Source: Kribbella sp. NBC_01245 (GTDB lineage: Bacteria > Actinomycetota > Actinomycetes > Propionibacteriales > Kribbellaceae). Taken from it: DNA of 64,000 bases. The stretch covers positions 7,440,001 to 7,504,000 of the forward strand of contig NZ_CP108487.1 of the NCBI RefSeq assembly GCF_036226525.1, written 5' to 3'. Under the pieces are notes generated by a model. That model had not been told where the DNA came from, did no database searches, and saw only the letters and a list, made by a program, of their open reading frames with translations. Each line of letters opens with the position of its first letter. The first letter of the stretch is position 1. Made by a program: the position numbers and the translations under genes. Below, one piece after another: positions 56,196 through 64,000 of the stretch.

Positions 56196-56300
56196 ATGCG
56201 CCAGGCGTCGCAAGACATCGGGACCTCCTGTCTCTTCGCACACCCTTGGACCCTTCTTGCGTACCTCTGCTCTGACCATGGGGATTCTGGCCCACGTTGA
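56196..56300 (+). CDS. Leader ORF overlapping the ribosome-protection gene
   Basis: A 34-codon ORF with a better Shine-Dalgarno (AGGAG at 56185, 6 nt upstream of ATG) than the main gene. It encodes a peptide containing CLFAHPWTLLAYLC and ends at TGA 56300, inside the main coding sequence and in a different frame. AGGAG of its own ribosome site can pair with CTCCT at 56225-56229 within it. It resembles the leader peptides of antibiotic-inducible attenuators. Confidence 0.55.
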   Translation: MRQASQDIGTSCLFAHPWTLLAYLCSDHGDSGPR

Positions 56301-58125
56301 CGCCGGAAAGACCAGCCTGACCGAACGTCTGCTCTGGCAGGCCGGGGTCATCGACACCGTTGGCCGGGTCGATGACGGCAGTACCCAGACCGACTCGATG
56401 GACCTCGAGCGCCAGCGCGGGATCACCATCCGCTCGGCCGTGGTCTCGTTCCCGCTCGGCGATCTCACCGTGAACCTGATCGACACCCCGGGGCACTCCG
56501 ATTTCATCGCCGAGGTCGAACGTGCTCTGCGCGTGCTCGACGGCGCCGTACTCGTCATCTCGGCGGTCGAGGGCGTTCAGGCCCAGACGCGGCTGCTGAT
56601 GCGGACGTTGATGCGGCTGCGCATCCCGACCTTGTTGTTCGTCAACAAGATCGATCGGGTCGGCGCGCGGTACGACGATCTACTCGAGTCGATCGCGGCC
56701 AAACTCACGCCGACCGCCGTACCGATGGGCTCGGTGACGGACCTCGGCACCCGCGTCGCGTCGTACCAACCCTTTGCCCCAGGCAACGAAAAGTGGGTCG
56801 ACCGGGTCCGCGAGGCGCTGGCCGAGAACGACGACTCCTGGTTGCAGGCGTACATCTCCGGCTCATCGCCGGTCGCTGCTTTTGACGGCTTGGTCGATCA
56901 GACCCGGCGGGCGCTTGTGCATCCGGTCTACTTCGGCTCGGCCATTACCGGCGAAGGCGTGCCTGAACTCGCCGAGGGCATCCGCACTTTCCTTCCGGCC
57001 GCCTCCGCCCAGCCTGCGGATGGCGCGTTACAAGGCGAGGTCTTCAAGATCGAACGAGGTCCGGCCGGCGAACGCATCGCTTATGCCCGGCTCTTTGAAG
57101 GCGCGCTCGCTGTCCGGGACCGCGTCAGCCTTTTCGACGGGCCGACGTCGTACGACGGAAAGGTCTCCCGGCTGCAGGTCTTCGAAAGCGGTAAGGCCGT
57201 CCCGGTCGACCGTGCGGAGGCGGGCCGGATCGCGAAGATCTGGGGGCTCGGCGAGGTCCGGATCGGCGACCAGCTCGGCCGGTACGACGAACGCGCGGGC
57301 GCCATCTCGTTCCCGCCGCCGACGCTGGAGACGTCAGTGCGGGCGGCTGATCCGTCGGACCGGGTCCGGCTGTTCACGGCGCTCCAGAAATTGGCCGAAC
57401 AGGATCCGCTGATCCGTCTGCGGGTCAATGGTCACGAGGTGTCGGTATGCCTCTACGGCGAGGTGCAGAAGGAGGTGCTCAAGGCCCTCCTGCTGGGCGA
57501 TTTCAACGTGGCGGCCACGTTCGAACAGACCCGGCCGATTTTGCAAGAACGCCCGATCGGCATCGGCGAGGCCGTCCGCTTCATGGGCGAACCCGGCAAC
57601 CTCTGCATAGCCACCGTCGGCCTTCGGATCGAACCAGGTGCCGGTGTTGGATACCAGCTCGAGGTTGAGCTCGGTGGTCTGCCGCGTGCCTTTCACACGG
57701 CGATCGAGGAGACCGTGCATTCCTACCTTCGGCGTGGCGGCCTGCACGGCTGGGAGGTGTCGGAGTGCCTCGTCACGGTGACCCACACGGGGTATTCGTC
57801 GGTTGCCAGCACGGCCGGCGACTTCCGCCGCCTGGTCCCCGAGGTCCTGCACCTGGCCCTCGAACGCGCCGGCACCCAGCTCTGCCAGCCGATGAACCAC
57901 TTCGGCCTGGAAATCCCCGCCGACACCCTCGCCCCCGTACTCGCCAAGCTCGCCGAAAACGCCGCCATCGTGCAAGAAACCACCGTCACTCCCACGTCGG
58001 CCCACCTCACCGGCCTCATCCCAGCCGCCCGAACCCACACCTTCGAAACCCACCTCCCCGCCCTAACCCAAGGCGAAGCCCTCCTAACCACCACCCACCA
58101 CACCCACCACCCCCTCCCCCACTAG
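56257..58125 (+). CDS. Otr(A)/TetM-like ribosomal protection GTPase
   Basis: A 622-residue EF-G-related translational GTPase. It has G1 GILAHVDAGKTSLTERLL, the RGITIRSAVVSF switch I, G3 IDTPGHSDFIAEVERAL and G4 FVNKIDRVGARYDD, followed by domains II-V. The sequence is closest in pattern to Otr(A)/TetM proteins, which dislodge tetracycline from the ribosome. The start is ambiguous: TTG 56257 gives the expected ~8 residues before GILAHVDAG, whereas ATG 56278 gives a clipped N-terminus. A His-rich tail (TTTHHTHHPLPH) ends the protein. The leader ORF at 56196 overlaps the start. Confidence 0.88.
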   Translation: MRTSALTMGILAHVDAGKTSLTERLLWQAGVIDTVGRVDDGSTQTDSMDLERQRGITIRSAVVSFPLGDLTVNLIDTPGHSDFIAEVERALRVLDGAVLVISAVEGVQAQTRLLMRTLMRLRIPTLLFVNKIDRVGARYDDLLESIAAKLTPTAVPMGSVTDLGTRVASYQPFAPGNEKWVDRVREALAENDDSWLQAYISGSSPVAAFDGLVDQTRRALVHPVYFGSAITGEGVPELAEGIRTFLPAASAQPADGALQGEVFKIERGPAGERIAYARLFEGALAVRDRVSLFDGPTSYDGKVSRLQVFESGKAVPVDRAEAGRIAKIWGLGEVRIGDQLGRYDERAGAISFPPPTLETSVRAADPSDRVRLFTALQKLAEQDPLIRLRVNGHEVSVCLYGEVQKEVLKALLLGDFNVAATFEQTRPILQERPIGIGEAVRFMGEPGNLCIATVGLRIEPGAGVGYQLEVELGGLPRAFHTAIEETVHSYLRRGGLHGWEVSECLVTVTHTGYSSVASTAGDFRRLVPEVLHLALERAGTQLCQPMNHFGLEIPADTLAPVLAKLAENAAIVQETTVTPTSAHLTGLIPAARTHTFETHLPALTQGEALLTTTHHTHHPLPH

Positions 58126-58143
58126 CCCTCCCTCCCAACCCAC

Positions 58144-58195
58144 TCATCGGTCCCTTGTGACGCGGCGTGTTGCCCTTCATCGGTCCCTTGTGACC
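58144..58195 (-). repeat. 33-bp tandem repeat, two units, reverse orientation
   Basis: TCATCGGTCCCTTGTGAC occurs at 58144 and again at 58177, exactly 33 nt later. This is the reverse complement of the units found on the other side of hairpin copy 8. Confidence 0.85.
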
Positions 58196-58219
58196 AAAGG
58201 AGTTCTGGCGGGCCTACCG

Positions 58220-58320
58220 CACTTTGCATTCATTCGTCGGAATCCGCCCTCGTGGTCACAGCGGACCGGTGCAGGGGAGTTGACGGGCGAGGGCGGATTC
58301 CGACGAATGAATGCAAAGTG
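58220..58320. repeat. Large hairpin element, copy 8
   Basis: Core arms 58222-58251 and 58289-58318 are exact complements, with two outer pairs, around a 37-nt loop. It is flanked on both sides by 33-bp repeats in opposite orientations. Confidence 0.95.
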
Positions 58321-58357
58321 GAAGGCCCGGGCGGGACGCCGCGGAAGGCGCACGTGT

Positions 58358-58508
58358 GGTCAAAAGGGACCGATGAACCCCGACACACCGCGTCACAAGG
58401 GACCGATGAACGCCACCACGCCCGGTCAGAACGGTTCGATGACGCGCCGGGGTTTGGTCGGAAGGGACCGATGAACGCGGACACGCCGGGTCACGAGGGA
58501 CCGATGAG
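58358..58508 (+). repeat. 33-bp tandem repeat array, five units
   Basis: Five units centred on CGATGA at 58371, 58404, 58437, 58469 and 58502 give periods of 33, 33, 32 and 33 nt. The consensus is GGTCACAAGGGACCGATGAA followed by a less conserved CACGCC-rich half. The third unit is most diverged (GGTCAGAACGGTTCGATGA). Confidence 0.9.
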
Positions 58509-58572
58509 CGGGATATCAGGGGGTGGTGGGGATTCGGGTGGGGGTGGGGTGGGCGGTTAGGCTGGGCGGGTT

Positions 58573-60387
58573 ATGGCCGCTCCTGTCTCGAACCTTGTCA
58601 ATCTCGAAGCCGTTACCAAAGGCTTTGGGACCCGGATCCTTCTCGATGCCGTCAGTCTCGGGGTGGGCCGCGGTGATCGTATCGGTGTGGTCGGCCGCAA
58701 CGGTGACGGCAAGTCGACCCTGTTGCGGGTGCTCGCGCGCCAGGAGGAGGCCGACTCCGGCCGGGTGACGCATAACCGCGACCTGCGACTCGGATTCCTC
58801 GGTCAGACCGATGACCTGGATCCGGACTCGACGGTCGCGGCCGCCGTACTCGGCGACGTCGAGACCTACACCTGGGCCGCGGATCCGCGCGCGCGTTCGG
58901 TGATGGAACACCTGCTCGGTGGCGTCGACCACGAGGCGAAGGTCGCCAGCCTGAGTGGTGGGGAGCGGCGTCGTACCTCGCTGGCGAAGCTGCTGCTGAC
59001 CGATGTGGACCTGCTGATCCTGGACGAGCCGACCAACCACCTCGACATCGAGGCGGTCAACTGGCTGGCGGCGCACGTGGTCGACCGGGCCGGCGCGTTG
59101 ATCGTGGTCACACACGACCGGTGGTTCCTCGACGCCGTGTGTACGAACACGTGGGAGGTCCACGGCGGCGACGTGACGTCGTACGAGGGCGGTTACGCGG
59201 CGTACGTGCTGGCCAAGGCCGAGCGCTCCCGGACGGCGAAGGTCACCGAGGAGAAGCGGCAGAACGTACTGCGCAAGGAGCTGGCCTGGTTGCGTCGCGG
59301 TGCACCCGCGCGTACGTCGAAGCCGAAGTTCCGGATCGACGCGGCCAATGCGCTGATCGAGAACGAGCCGCCGCCCCGCGACCGCCTCGCGCTGGCCCAG
59401 CTCGCCACCTCGCGGCTGGGCAAGGACGTGTTCGACGCCGAGCACGTTTCGCTTGCCTATGGCAACAGAGTGCTGTTCGACAATCTGACCTTCCGGATCG
59501 GACCGGGCGATCGGCTCGGGCTGCTCGGGCCGAACGGCGCCGGGAAGACGACGTTCCTGCGACTGCTGACCGGCCAGGTCACACCGGACAAGGGGCGCGT
59601 CAAGCAGGGCAAGACCGTCAAGATCGCGCATCTCTCGCAGGCGCTGGAGGACCTCGACGGCTCGCTGACGGTGCTCAGCCACATCACTGGGATCCGTCGG
59701 GCGGCTCAGCTCGCGGGCTCGGGCGGCGAGATGACGGCATCGCAGTTGCTTGAGCGGTTCGGCTTCACGGGCGACAGGTTGACAACGCGGATCGGTGATC
59801 TGTCGGGTGGCGAGCGGCGCCGGCTGCAGTTGTTGCGGGTGCTGCTGGATGAGCCGAATGTGCTGATCCTCGACGAGCCGACCAACGATCTGGACGTCGA
59901 GACCCTCACGGTGATCGAGGACTTCCTGGACGGCTGGCCCGGCACGGTGCTGGTCGTCACCCACGACCGGTACTTCCTCGAGCGTGTCAGTGACAGCGTC
60001 TACACCGTGCCCGGCGACGGCACGGTCGTGCACCTGCCGCGTGGGGTCGAGCAATATCTTGAGCGACTTGGTACGACGCCCAGGCGGCGTACGGTGGCCG
60101 CCGCGCCGGAAGTTGCCGAGGACAACGATCCGGCGCCAGTCGTCAGTGCGGACGAGGCGCCGGCGGTGGATCCCGCGACGGCCCGGGCGGCGAAGAAGGA
60201 GCTGAACCGGATCGAGCGGCAGCTCGCGAAGCTGACCGAGACCGAGGCCAAACTGCACGACCAGATGGGCGCGAACGCCAGCGACTACGCCAAACTGGCC
60301 GAGCTGGACGCGGAGTTGCGCAAGATCGCCGACGAGCGCGGCGAGCTCGAACTCGCCTGGTTCGAAGCGGCCGAGCGCGCGGAGTAG
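58573..60387 (+). CDS. ABC-F ATPase (Uup-like)
   Basis: A 604-residue soluble twin-ATPase of the ABC-F family with no membrane domain. The first domain has GRNGDGKSTLL, LSGGERRRTSLAKLL and LLILDEPTNHLD. The second has GPNGAGKTTFL, LSGGERRRLQLLRVL and VLILDEPTNDLD. The arginine-rich interdomain linker is LRRGAPARTSKPKFR. A C-terminal coiled coil (AAKKELNRIERQLAKLTETEAKL) marks it as Uup-like. ABC-F proteins act on the ribosome. It follows ispE in many actinobacteria; here two extra genes intervene. Confidence 0.93.
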   Translation: MAAPVSNLVNLEAVTKGFGTRILLDAVSLGVGRGDRIGVVGRNGDGKSTLLRVLARQEEADSGRVTHNRDLRLGFLGQTDDLDPDSTVAAAVLGDVETYTWAADPRARSVMEHLLGGVDHEAKVASLSGGERRRTSLAKLLLTDVDLLILDEPTNHLDIEAVNWLAAHVVDRAGALIVVTHDRWFLDAVCTNTWEVHGGDVTSYEGGYAAYVLAKAERSRTAKVTEEKRQNVLRKELAWLRRGAPARTSKPKFRIDAANALIENEPPPRDRLALAQLATSRLGKDVFDAEHVSLAYGNRVLFDNLTFRIGPGDRLGLLGPNGAGKTTFLRLLTGQVTPDKGRVKQGKTVKIAHLSQALEDLDGSLTVLSHITGIRRAAQLAGSGGEMTASQLLERFGFTGDRLTTRIGDLSGGERRRLQLLRVLLDEPNVLILDEPTNDLDVETLTVIEDFLDGWPGTVLVVTHDRYFLERVSDSVYTVPGDGTVVHLPRGVEQYLERLGTTPRRRTVAAAPEVAEDNDPAPVVSADEAPAVDPATARAAKKELNRIERQLAKLTETEAKLHDQMGANASDYAKLAELDAELRKIADERGELELAWFEAAERAE

Positions 60388-60435
60388 CACCAAAGCGCCG
60401 AAGTGGTTCGCGGCCGGGTGGCGGCGGGTGGTGCA

Positions 60436-60534
60436 CAAGACTGCGACGATCGGTCCCAATTTGCCGCTCTTCTGCTGCCTGTCAGCTGATCGCCGGCGGC
60501 CAGCGGCAAATTGGGACCGATCGTCGCAGTCTTG
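60436..60534. repeat. Variant large hairpin (99 nt)
   Basis: Exact 33-nt arms (60436-60468 and 60502-60534) enclose a 33-nt loop. The arm contains GATCGGTCCCAATTTGCCGCT, near-identical in its core to the arm of copy 5 (CATCGGTCCCAATCCGCC). It lies 48 nt after the ABC-F stop. Confidence 0.93.
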
Positions 60535-60590
60535 AGTAGGCGTGCGCACCTGGTCTTGTGTAGGCGGGCGTCTCGCGGCGGCGGTGCGTG

Positions 60591-60641
60591 GGCACAAGGG
60601 ACCGATGAATGGCGACGTGCCGTGTCGTAAGGGGCCGATGA
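60591..60641 (+). repeat. 33-bp tandem repeat, two units
   Basis: GGCACAAGGGACCGATGAAT and TCGTAAGGGGCCGATGAG are spaced by 33 nt, following the variant hairpin at 60436. Confidence 0.8.
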
Positions 60642-60652
60642 GTGGGGTTGGT

Positions 60653-60707
60653 GGATCCGCGACGTACCCTCCCATCCCCTGTCGTGGGGAGGGTACGGCG
60701 CGGATCC
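60653..60707. terminator. Long hairpin with 21-nt arms
   Basis: GGATCCGCGACGTACCCTCC and its complement at 60687-60707 pair with one mismatch around a 13-nt loop. Unrelated to the other hairpins. It may be a bidirectional terminator for the ABC-F and MarR genes; there is no U-tract. Confidence 0.6.
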
Positions 60708-60953
60708 TGGGTCGGGCGGTCCCCAGACCGGCCGGTGTTGTCCGAGCCCCGAGCCCCGGACAGAACCAGCCGCTTTCGGCGGACCACCTCATTCCGCCGA
60801 AGCTTCGCAGGTACCGAATCGGACTGTAGTCAGTTGCTCACCAGGTGTCGATGGGGTCCGGACACAGCGCCTTTTCGATCTCGTTGCAACTAGCAACGAT
60901 CGGTGACGCCACAAAGTGACGCGCTGGATTTTCAGATATCTCTGATCACGGTT

Positions 60954-61442
60954 TCAGGCGTCGAACGGCCGCACGAGTTCGCGCAATACGCGCGCGATCC
61001 GGAGCTGATCGCGCTCGCTGATCGAACCGAGCAATGCCCGCTCATGCGCGAGCAGATCGGCCATCGCGGCGTCGACCGAATCACGGCCGGCATCGGTCAA
61101 CTGGACCAGCACGCCACGACGATCGGCCGGATCGGGCAGGCGCTCGACCAGTCCACGCGCGGCCAGCCGGTCCACCCGGTTCGTCATCGTGCCCGACGTC
61201 ACCAGCGTCTCCTTGAGCAACCGCCCGGGGGAGAGCTGGTACGGCGAGCCGGCCCGGCGCAATGCCGCCAGCACGTCGAACTCCCAAGACTCCAGGCCGT
61301 ACGACTCGAAGGCCTGGCTGCGGGCGCGGTCCAGGTGGCGGGCCAGCCGGCTGACCCGGGACAGCACCTCCATCGGCGCGACGTCGAGGTCGGGCCGCTC
61401 ACGGCGCCAGGCCTCGATCAGCCGGTCGACCTCGTCTTCCAT
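60954..61442 (-). CDS. MarR-family regulator
   Basis: A 162-residue winged-helix repressor (SWEFDVLAALRRAG, RLLKETLVTSGTMTNRVDRLAARGLVERL, DPADRRGVLVQLTDAGRDSVD). Two or three TCTTGA-based palindromes sit immediately upstream (61461-61512), suggesting autorepression and control of the divergent tam operon. The start METDEVD-like (MEDEVDRLI) is at ATG 61442. Confidence 0.9.
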   Translation of the reverse strand: MEDEVDRLIEAWRRERPDLDVAPMEVLSRVSRLARHLDRARSQAFESYGLESWEFDVLAALRRAGSPYQLSPGRLLKETLVTSGTMTNRVDRLAARGLVERLPDPADRRGVLVQLTDAGRDSVDAAMADLLAHERALLGSISERDQLRIARVLRELVRPFDA

Positions 61443-61460
61443 GGTGTCGAGCCTATGTCA

Positions 61461-61512
61461 TCAAGACTCTTGACATCAAGACAACTCGCCAGCAAGATAT
61501 CTTGATATCAAG
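61461..61512. promoter_or_regulatory. MarR operators
   Basis: TCAAGA-C-TCTTGA (61461-61473, perfect), CAAGATATCTTG (61493-61504) and CTTGATATCAAG (61501-61512) reuse the half-site TCTTGA/TCAAGA. They lie between the divergent MarR and tam genes. Confidence 0.75.
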
Positions 61513-61531
61513 AGACTTAATGGCCGGCACG

Positions 61532-61583
61532 GGAAGTTCGTCGAGTGGCTGCGGCGCCTAGGCACGCACCTCGACGAACTTCC
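61532..61583 (+). repeat. Hairpin in the tam 5' leader
   Basis: GGAAGTTCGTCGAG (61532-61545) and CTCGACGAACTTCC (61570-61583) are exact 14-nt complements around a 24-nt loop, ending 19 nt before the AGGAGG ribosome site of tam. It may be an attenuator or operator; a role is not evident. Confidence 0.7.
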
Positions 61584-61613
61584 GAGCCGATCACCTAGCG
61601 TCAGGAGGCGACG

Positions 61614-62420
61614 ATGCGCACCTCACCGGTGTGGAATCCCCAGCAATACGGCAAGTACGCGGACCAGCGCGGCAGGCCGTTCGCGGATCTGCTCTCCCGG
61701 GTCCGGGCCGATTCGCCCATCACCGTGGTCGACCTCGGGTGCGGTCCGGGCAATCTGACCGTCACGTTGCTCGACCGTTGGCCGGGTGCTTCCGTGCACG
61801 GCGTCGACAGTTCGGCGGAGATGATCGCGGCCGCGACGGAGTTCGAGGGGGAGCGACTGACCTTCGAGGTGGCGGATCTGCGCGAGTGGATCAAGGTCAC
61901 GCCGGCCGAGTCGGTGGACGTGATCGTGTCCAACGCGACGCTGCAGTGGTTGCCGGACCAACTCGACCTGCTGCCGGGGCTCGTCGAGCGCCTGCGTCCT
62001 GGTGGGTGGCTCGCGATCCAGATCCCGGGCAACCACGATGCGCCTTCGCACGAGATTCTCCGCGAGTTGGCGACCACCGCGCCGTACGCCGAATTCGCCG
62101 CGGCGAACGCCGTACGGACGAATTTGCCGGAGCCGTCCGACTACCTGGACGTGTTGACGTCGGCCGGGTGTGAGGTCGACGCGTGGGAGACGACGTACAG
62201 CCATGTCTTGCAGGGCGACAACGCGGTGCTCGAATGGGTCAAGGGGACGGGTGCTCGTCCGGTGTTGCAGTCGTTGCCGGATGAGTTGCGGGTGGAGTTC
62301 GAGCGGGAGTACGGCGAACGCCTGGCGCGGGCGTATCCCCGGCGGGCGTTCGGCACGGTGTTGCCGTTCCGCCGGATCTTCGCGGTTGCGCACAAGTCGG
62401 CCAATGGGGAGGAGAAGTAG
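61614..62420 (+). CDS. tam: Trans-aconitate 2-methyltransferase
   Basis: A 268-residue class I SAM methyltransferase. WNPQQYGKYADQRGRPFADLL is the Tam-specific start. VVDLGCGPGNLTVTLLDRWP is motif I, followed by HGVDSSAEMI and VSNATLQWLPD. The C-terminal half matches Tam (SYLDVLTSAGC-like, WVKGTGARPVLQSL). It esterifies trans-aconitate, an inhibitor of the citric acid cycle. ATG 61614 follows AGGAGG at 5 nt. The VOC gene begins directly after its stop. Confidence 0.93.
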   Translation: MRTSPVWNPQQYGKYADQRGRPFADLLSRVRADSPITVVDLGCGPGNLTVTLLDRWPGASVHGVDSSAEMIAAATEFEGERLTFEVADLREWIKVTPAESVDVIVSNATLQWLPDQLDLLPGLVERLRPGGWLAIQIPGNHDAPSHEILRELATTAPYAEFAAANAVRTNLPEPSDYLDVLTSAGCEVDAWETTYSHVLQGDNAVLEWVKGTGARPVLQSLPDELRVEFEREYGERLARAYPRRAFGTVLPFRRIFAVAHKSANGEEK

Positions 62421-62768
62421 ATGCGGCTCGACCATGTGCAGGTCTCGTGCCCGCCGGGTGGTGAGGAGATCGCCCGCGCGTTCTACCGCGACGCGCTCGG
62501 CATGACCGAACTCGACAAGCCCCCGCTACTCGCGGCCCGCGGCGGCTGCTGGTTCCGCCTGGGTGAGGCCGAGATCCATATCGGCGTCGAGGCGGACTTC
62601 CGCCCAGCCCGCAAGGCCCATCCGGCGCTGGCGGTGGACGACCTTGACCACTACGCGGAAGTCCTTGCGGCCAGGGGCTTTCCGGTCACCTGGGACAACG
62701 AGACGATCCCCGGCCGCCGCCGCTTCCATACGGTCGACGGCCACGGCAACCGCATCGAACTCGTCTGA
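62421..62768 (+). CDS. Glyoxalase/VOC-family protein
   Basis: A 115-residue vicinal-oxygen-chelate fold protein. RLDHVQVSCPPGGEE, ARAFYRDALGMTEL and RFHTVDGHGNRIELV are VOC landmarks; His4 and the terminal Glu fit metal ligands. Its ATG abuts the tam stop, so both are co-translated. Substrate unknown. Hairpin 62776 begins 7 nt after its stop. Confidence 0.88.
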   Translation: MRLDHVQVSCPPGGEEIARAFYRDALGMTELDKPPLLAARGGCWFRLGEAEIHIGVEADFRPARKAHPALAVDDLDHYAEVLAARGFPVTWDNETIPGRRRFHTVDGHGNRIELV

Positions 62769-62775
62769 CTCTGAA

Positions 62776-62872
62776 ACTCCTTTTGTCCGCGAGTGGTCAC
62801 ATCTGGTCCGCACGGTCGCCTCTGCCGGAGCGCCGCCCGGACCAGATGAGACCACTCGCGGACAAAAGGAGT
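62776..62872. repeat. Variant large hairpin (97 nt)
   Basis: 34-nt arms (62776-62809 and 62839-62872) match except for one base and enclose a 29-nt loop. The left arm contains TCCGCGAGTGGTCACATCTG. Size and placement (7 nt after a stop, between convergent genes) match the large hairpin family; arm similarity is weak (GTGGTCA, ATCTG). Confidence 0.88.
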
Positions 62873-63031
62873 GGGCCCGCCGGACAATGGGGCCGCTCGC
62901 GGACCCAGGAGTCGGCCGCCCGCCGCTAGACCGCCCGCCCTGGACCGCCCGCCCTGGACCGACCGCCCTAGACCGCGCGCCGCTGGGCCGGCCGGCGCTG
63001 GGACGGCCAGCGCCGGACGGCCAATCAAGGG

Positions 63032-64000
63032 TTACTCGGTGGCGAGGGCGCCGGCGGGGGCTACCTTGGCGGCGCGGCGGGCGGGGAGGACTGAGGCGAG
63101 TAGGCCGGCTGCGGCGGCGACCAAGGCGATCGTGAGGAGCAGCCCGGCCGGCACGGCGTACTCGATGGTCTTGGCCTGGTTCCCCATCAACGCGGCGGTT
63201 CCGGCCCAGCCATAAGCCAGCCCGAGCGCGACGCCGAGCCCGGCCGCGACCAACGCCATCAGCAACGACTCGATGGCGAGCATGCTGCGCAGTTGGCGAC
63301 GGGTGAGCCCAAGAGCGCGGAGTAGCGCGTTCTCCCGGGTGCGCTCGAGCACCGACAGGCTGAGCGTGTTGCCGACCCCGACCAGCGCGATCAGCACGGA
63401 GACCCCGAGCAGCGAGACCCCGATCGCGAGCAGTACGTCGAAGATCTTGGTGTAGCTGCTGCGCTCGGCCAGCCCACCCATCACGCCGAGATCCTTCACA
63501 CTGGGGATCGACTGCGACACGTCGTCGACCACGCGGGCGCCGTCGGCCTTGGCGTTCGCGTCGAGCCAGTAGCCGGAGATCGCCGCCTTCGGAGCCAGCT
63601 TCCGCAGATCCGTCGAGCTGAGCACGACCGGGTCGAACCCGTCCGCGCGATGGACCTTCACCCGCAGGGACCTGCCGCCCTGCGTCAGGGTGATGTTGTC
63701 GCCTTCCTTCAGCTCGAGCCCCATCATCGTGTCCCGGTCGACCAGGGCGACACCCGGCTTCAGCTCACCGATTTGGGTGCCGCGGGCAACGGACTTGGCG
63801 GCGGCCGGGTCGATTCCGGTCACGTAGACCTCGTTCGCCCCCTTCTTCACCATCACGCTGCGCACCGGTACGACCTGGTCGATACCGTCGATCTGGTCGA
63901 GCTGGGCCTGCGCGTTTGCCGGCAGCTTCTCGCTGGTGCTGACGATCAGGTCGACCGGATACTCGTCGTCCATCGCGGTATCGAAGGTCTTCTCCACCGA
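63032..64000 (-). CDS. FtsX-type ABC transporter permease, C-terminal part
   Basis: At least 323 residues, open at the window edge (the GTG at 63997 is probably internal). A soluble MacB-like periplasmic region comes first (ELKPGVALVDRDTMMGLELKEGDNITL). A FtsX domain follows with three to four helices (IFDVLLAIGVSLLGVSVLIALVGVGNTLSLSVLERTRENALLRALGLTRRQLRSML; AVPAGLLLTIALVAAAAGLLASVLPARRAAKVAP). Family members export lipoproteins, peptides or drugs, or transmit signals to cell-wall enzymes. The matching ATPase should lie just outside the window. Confidence 0.9.
   Translation of the reverse strand, partial: SVEKTFDTAMDDEYPVDLIVSTSEKLPANAQAQLDQIDGIDQVVPVRSVMVKKGANEVYVTGIDPAAAKSVARGTQIGELKPGVALVDRDTMMGLELKEGDNITLTQGGRSLRVKVHRADGFDPVVLSSTDLRKLAPKAAISGYWLDANAKADGARVVDDVSQSIPSVKDLGVMGGLAERSSYTKIFDVLLAIGVSLLGVSVLIALVGVGNTLSLSVLERTRENALLRALGLTRRQLRSMLAIESLLMALVAAGLGVALGLAYGWAGTAALMGNQAKTIEYAVPAGLLLTIALVAAAAGLLASVLPARRAAKVAPAGALATE

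Larger units (their letters stand above)
58126..58572. other. 447-nt intergenic region built of hairpin and 33-bp repeats
   Basis: No gene. Two 33-bp units in reverse orientation, hairpin copy 8 and five 33-bp units in forward orientation occupy almost all of it. The last unit ends about 65 nt before the ABC-F start. Confidence 0.85.
60388..60953. other. 566-nt intergenic region with several hairpins
   Basis: No convincing gene. It contains a variant large hairpin (60436-60534), two 33-bp units (60591-60641), a 21-bp-arm hairpin (60653-60707), a TGTCCG/CGGACA stem (60738-60761) and TCGTTGC-N5-GCAACGA (60881-60899). Convergent ABC-F and MarR genes flank it. Confidence 0.8.

Noticed and set aside
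58516-60792. Minus-strand 758-codon frame opposite the ABC-F gene
   Set aside because: Antisense shadow; the open frame is explained by third-position GC of the real gene.

Overview
The window is 64 kb of high-GC DNA from an actinobacterium. GTG starts are common, operons are tightly packed with ATGA stop/start overlaps, and there are SARP/AfsR-type, WYL and ECF regulators. A conserved core block (pmt, rsmI, metG, tatD, rpfB, ksgA, ispE, ABC-F) is in an order familiar from mycobacteria and streptomycetes. A Kribbella- or Nocardioides-like organism is my best guess, from gene content and overall style only. No rRNA, tRNA, CRISPR array or transposase gene was seen.

Layout. 1-5.8 kb: the end of katG, a cupin/TetR pair, a membrane protein facing a TetR gene, and a guaB1-type GMP reductase. 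5.9-20.4 kb: a secreted beta-rich protein, two ABC-2 exporters, a hydrolase/TetR pair, a pentapeptide-repeat protein, a ROK kinase, a Qor2/HxlR redox pair, a WYL regulator diverging from an epoxide hydrolase, and a MarR gene. 20.4-25 kb: a large SARP-ATPase regulator and an ArsR-like regulator. 25.2-34.9 kb: a one-directional run with a peptide/metallophore-type ABC importer (lipoprotein, two permeases, fused double ATPase), then a small SAM-dependent methyltransferase-fold protein, a cysteine-synthase-like PLP enzyme, a PhyH-type iron oxygenase, a DUF4213/DUF364-like protein and an MFS exporter. A good match to the actinobacterial Zur box lies just upstream. I read this as a candidate, undescribed zincophore-like make-export-reimport locus. 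34.8-42.5 kb: an ECF42-type sigma factor with its DGPF (YCII) partner, a DUF1707 protein, a second epoxide hydrolase/WYL pair with a near-matching operator, SRPBCC, DJ-1, LysR and DUF3592-like genes. 42.5-60.4 kb: the conserved core block, interrupted by lineage-specific genes, including an Otr(A)/TetM-like ribosome-protection GTPase that sits behind an overlapping leader ORF. 60.4-64 kb: a MarR regulator, Tam methyltransferase, a VOC protein and the end of an FtsX-type ABC permease.

The most striking non-coding feature is a family of long hairpins between genes. Eight copies share a 96-97 nt design: two ~30 nt arms that are exact complements of each other around a 36-37 nt loop. The arms differ between copies, but each change is matched in the opposite arm. 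Three or four further hairpins (23.6-23.9, 60.4 and, less surely, 62.8 kb) have the same architecture with related but different arms. Tandem 33-bp repeats sharing a 12-nt core with the hairpins lie next to six of them. Most hairpins begin within about 7-50 nt of a stop codon. Together they look like an undescribed mobile or mRNA-3'-end palindrome system.
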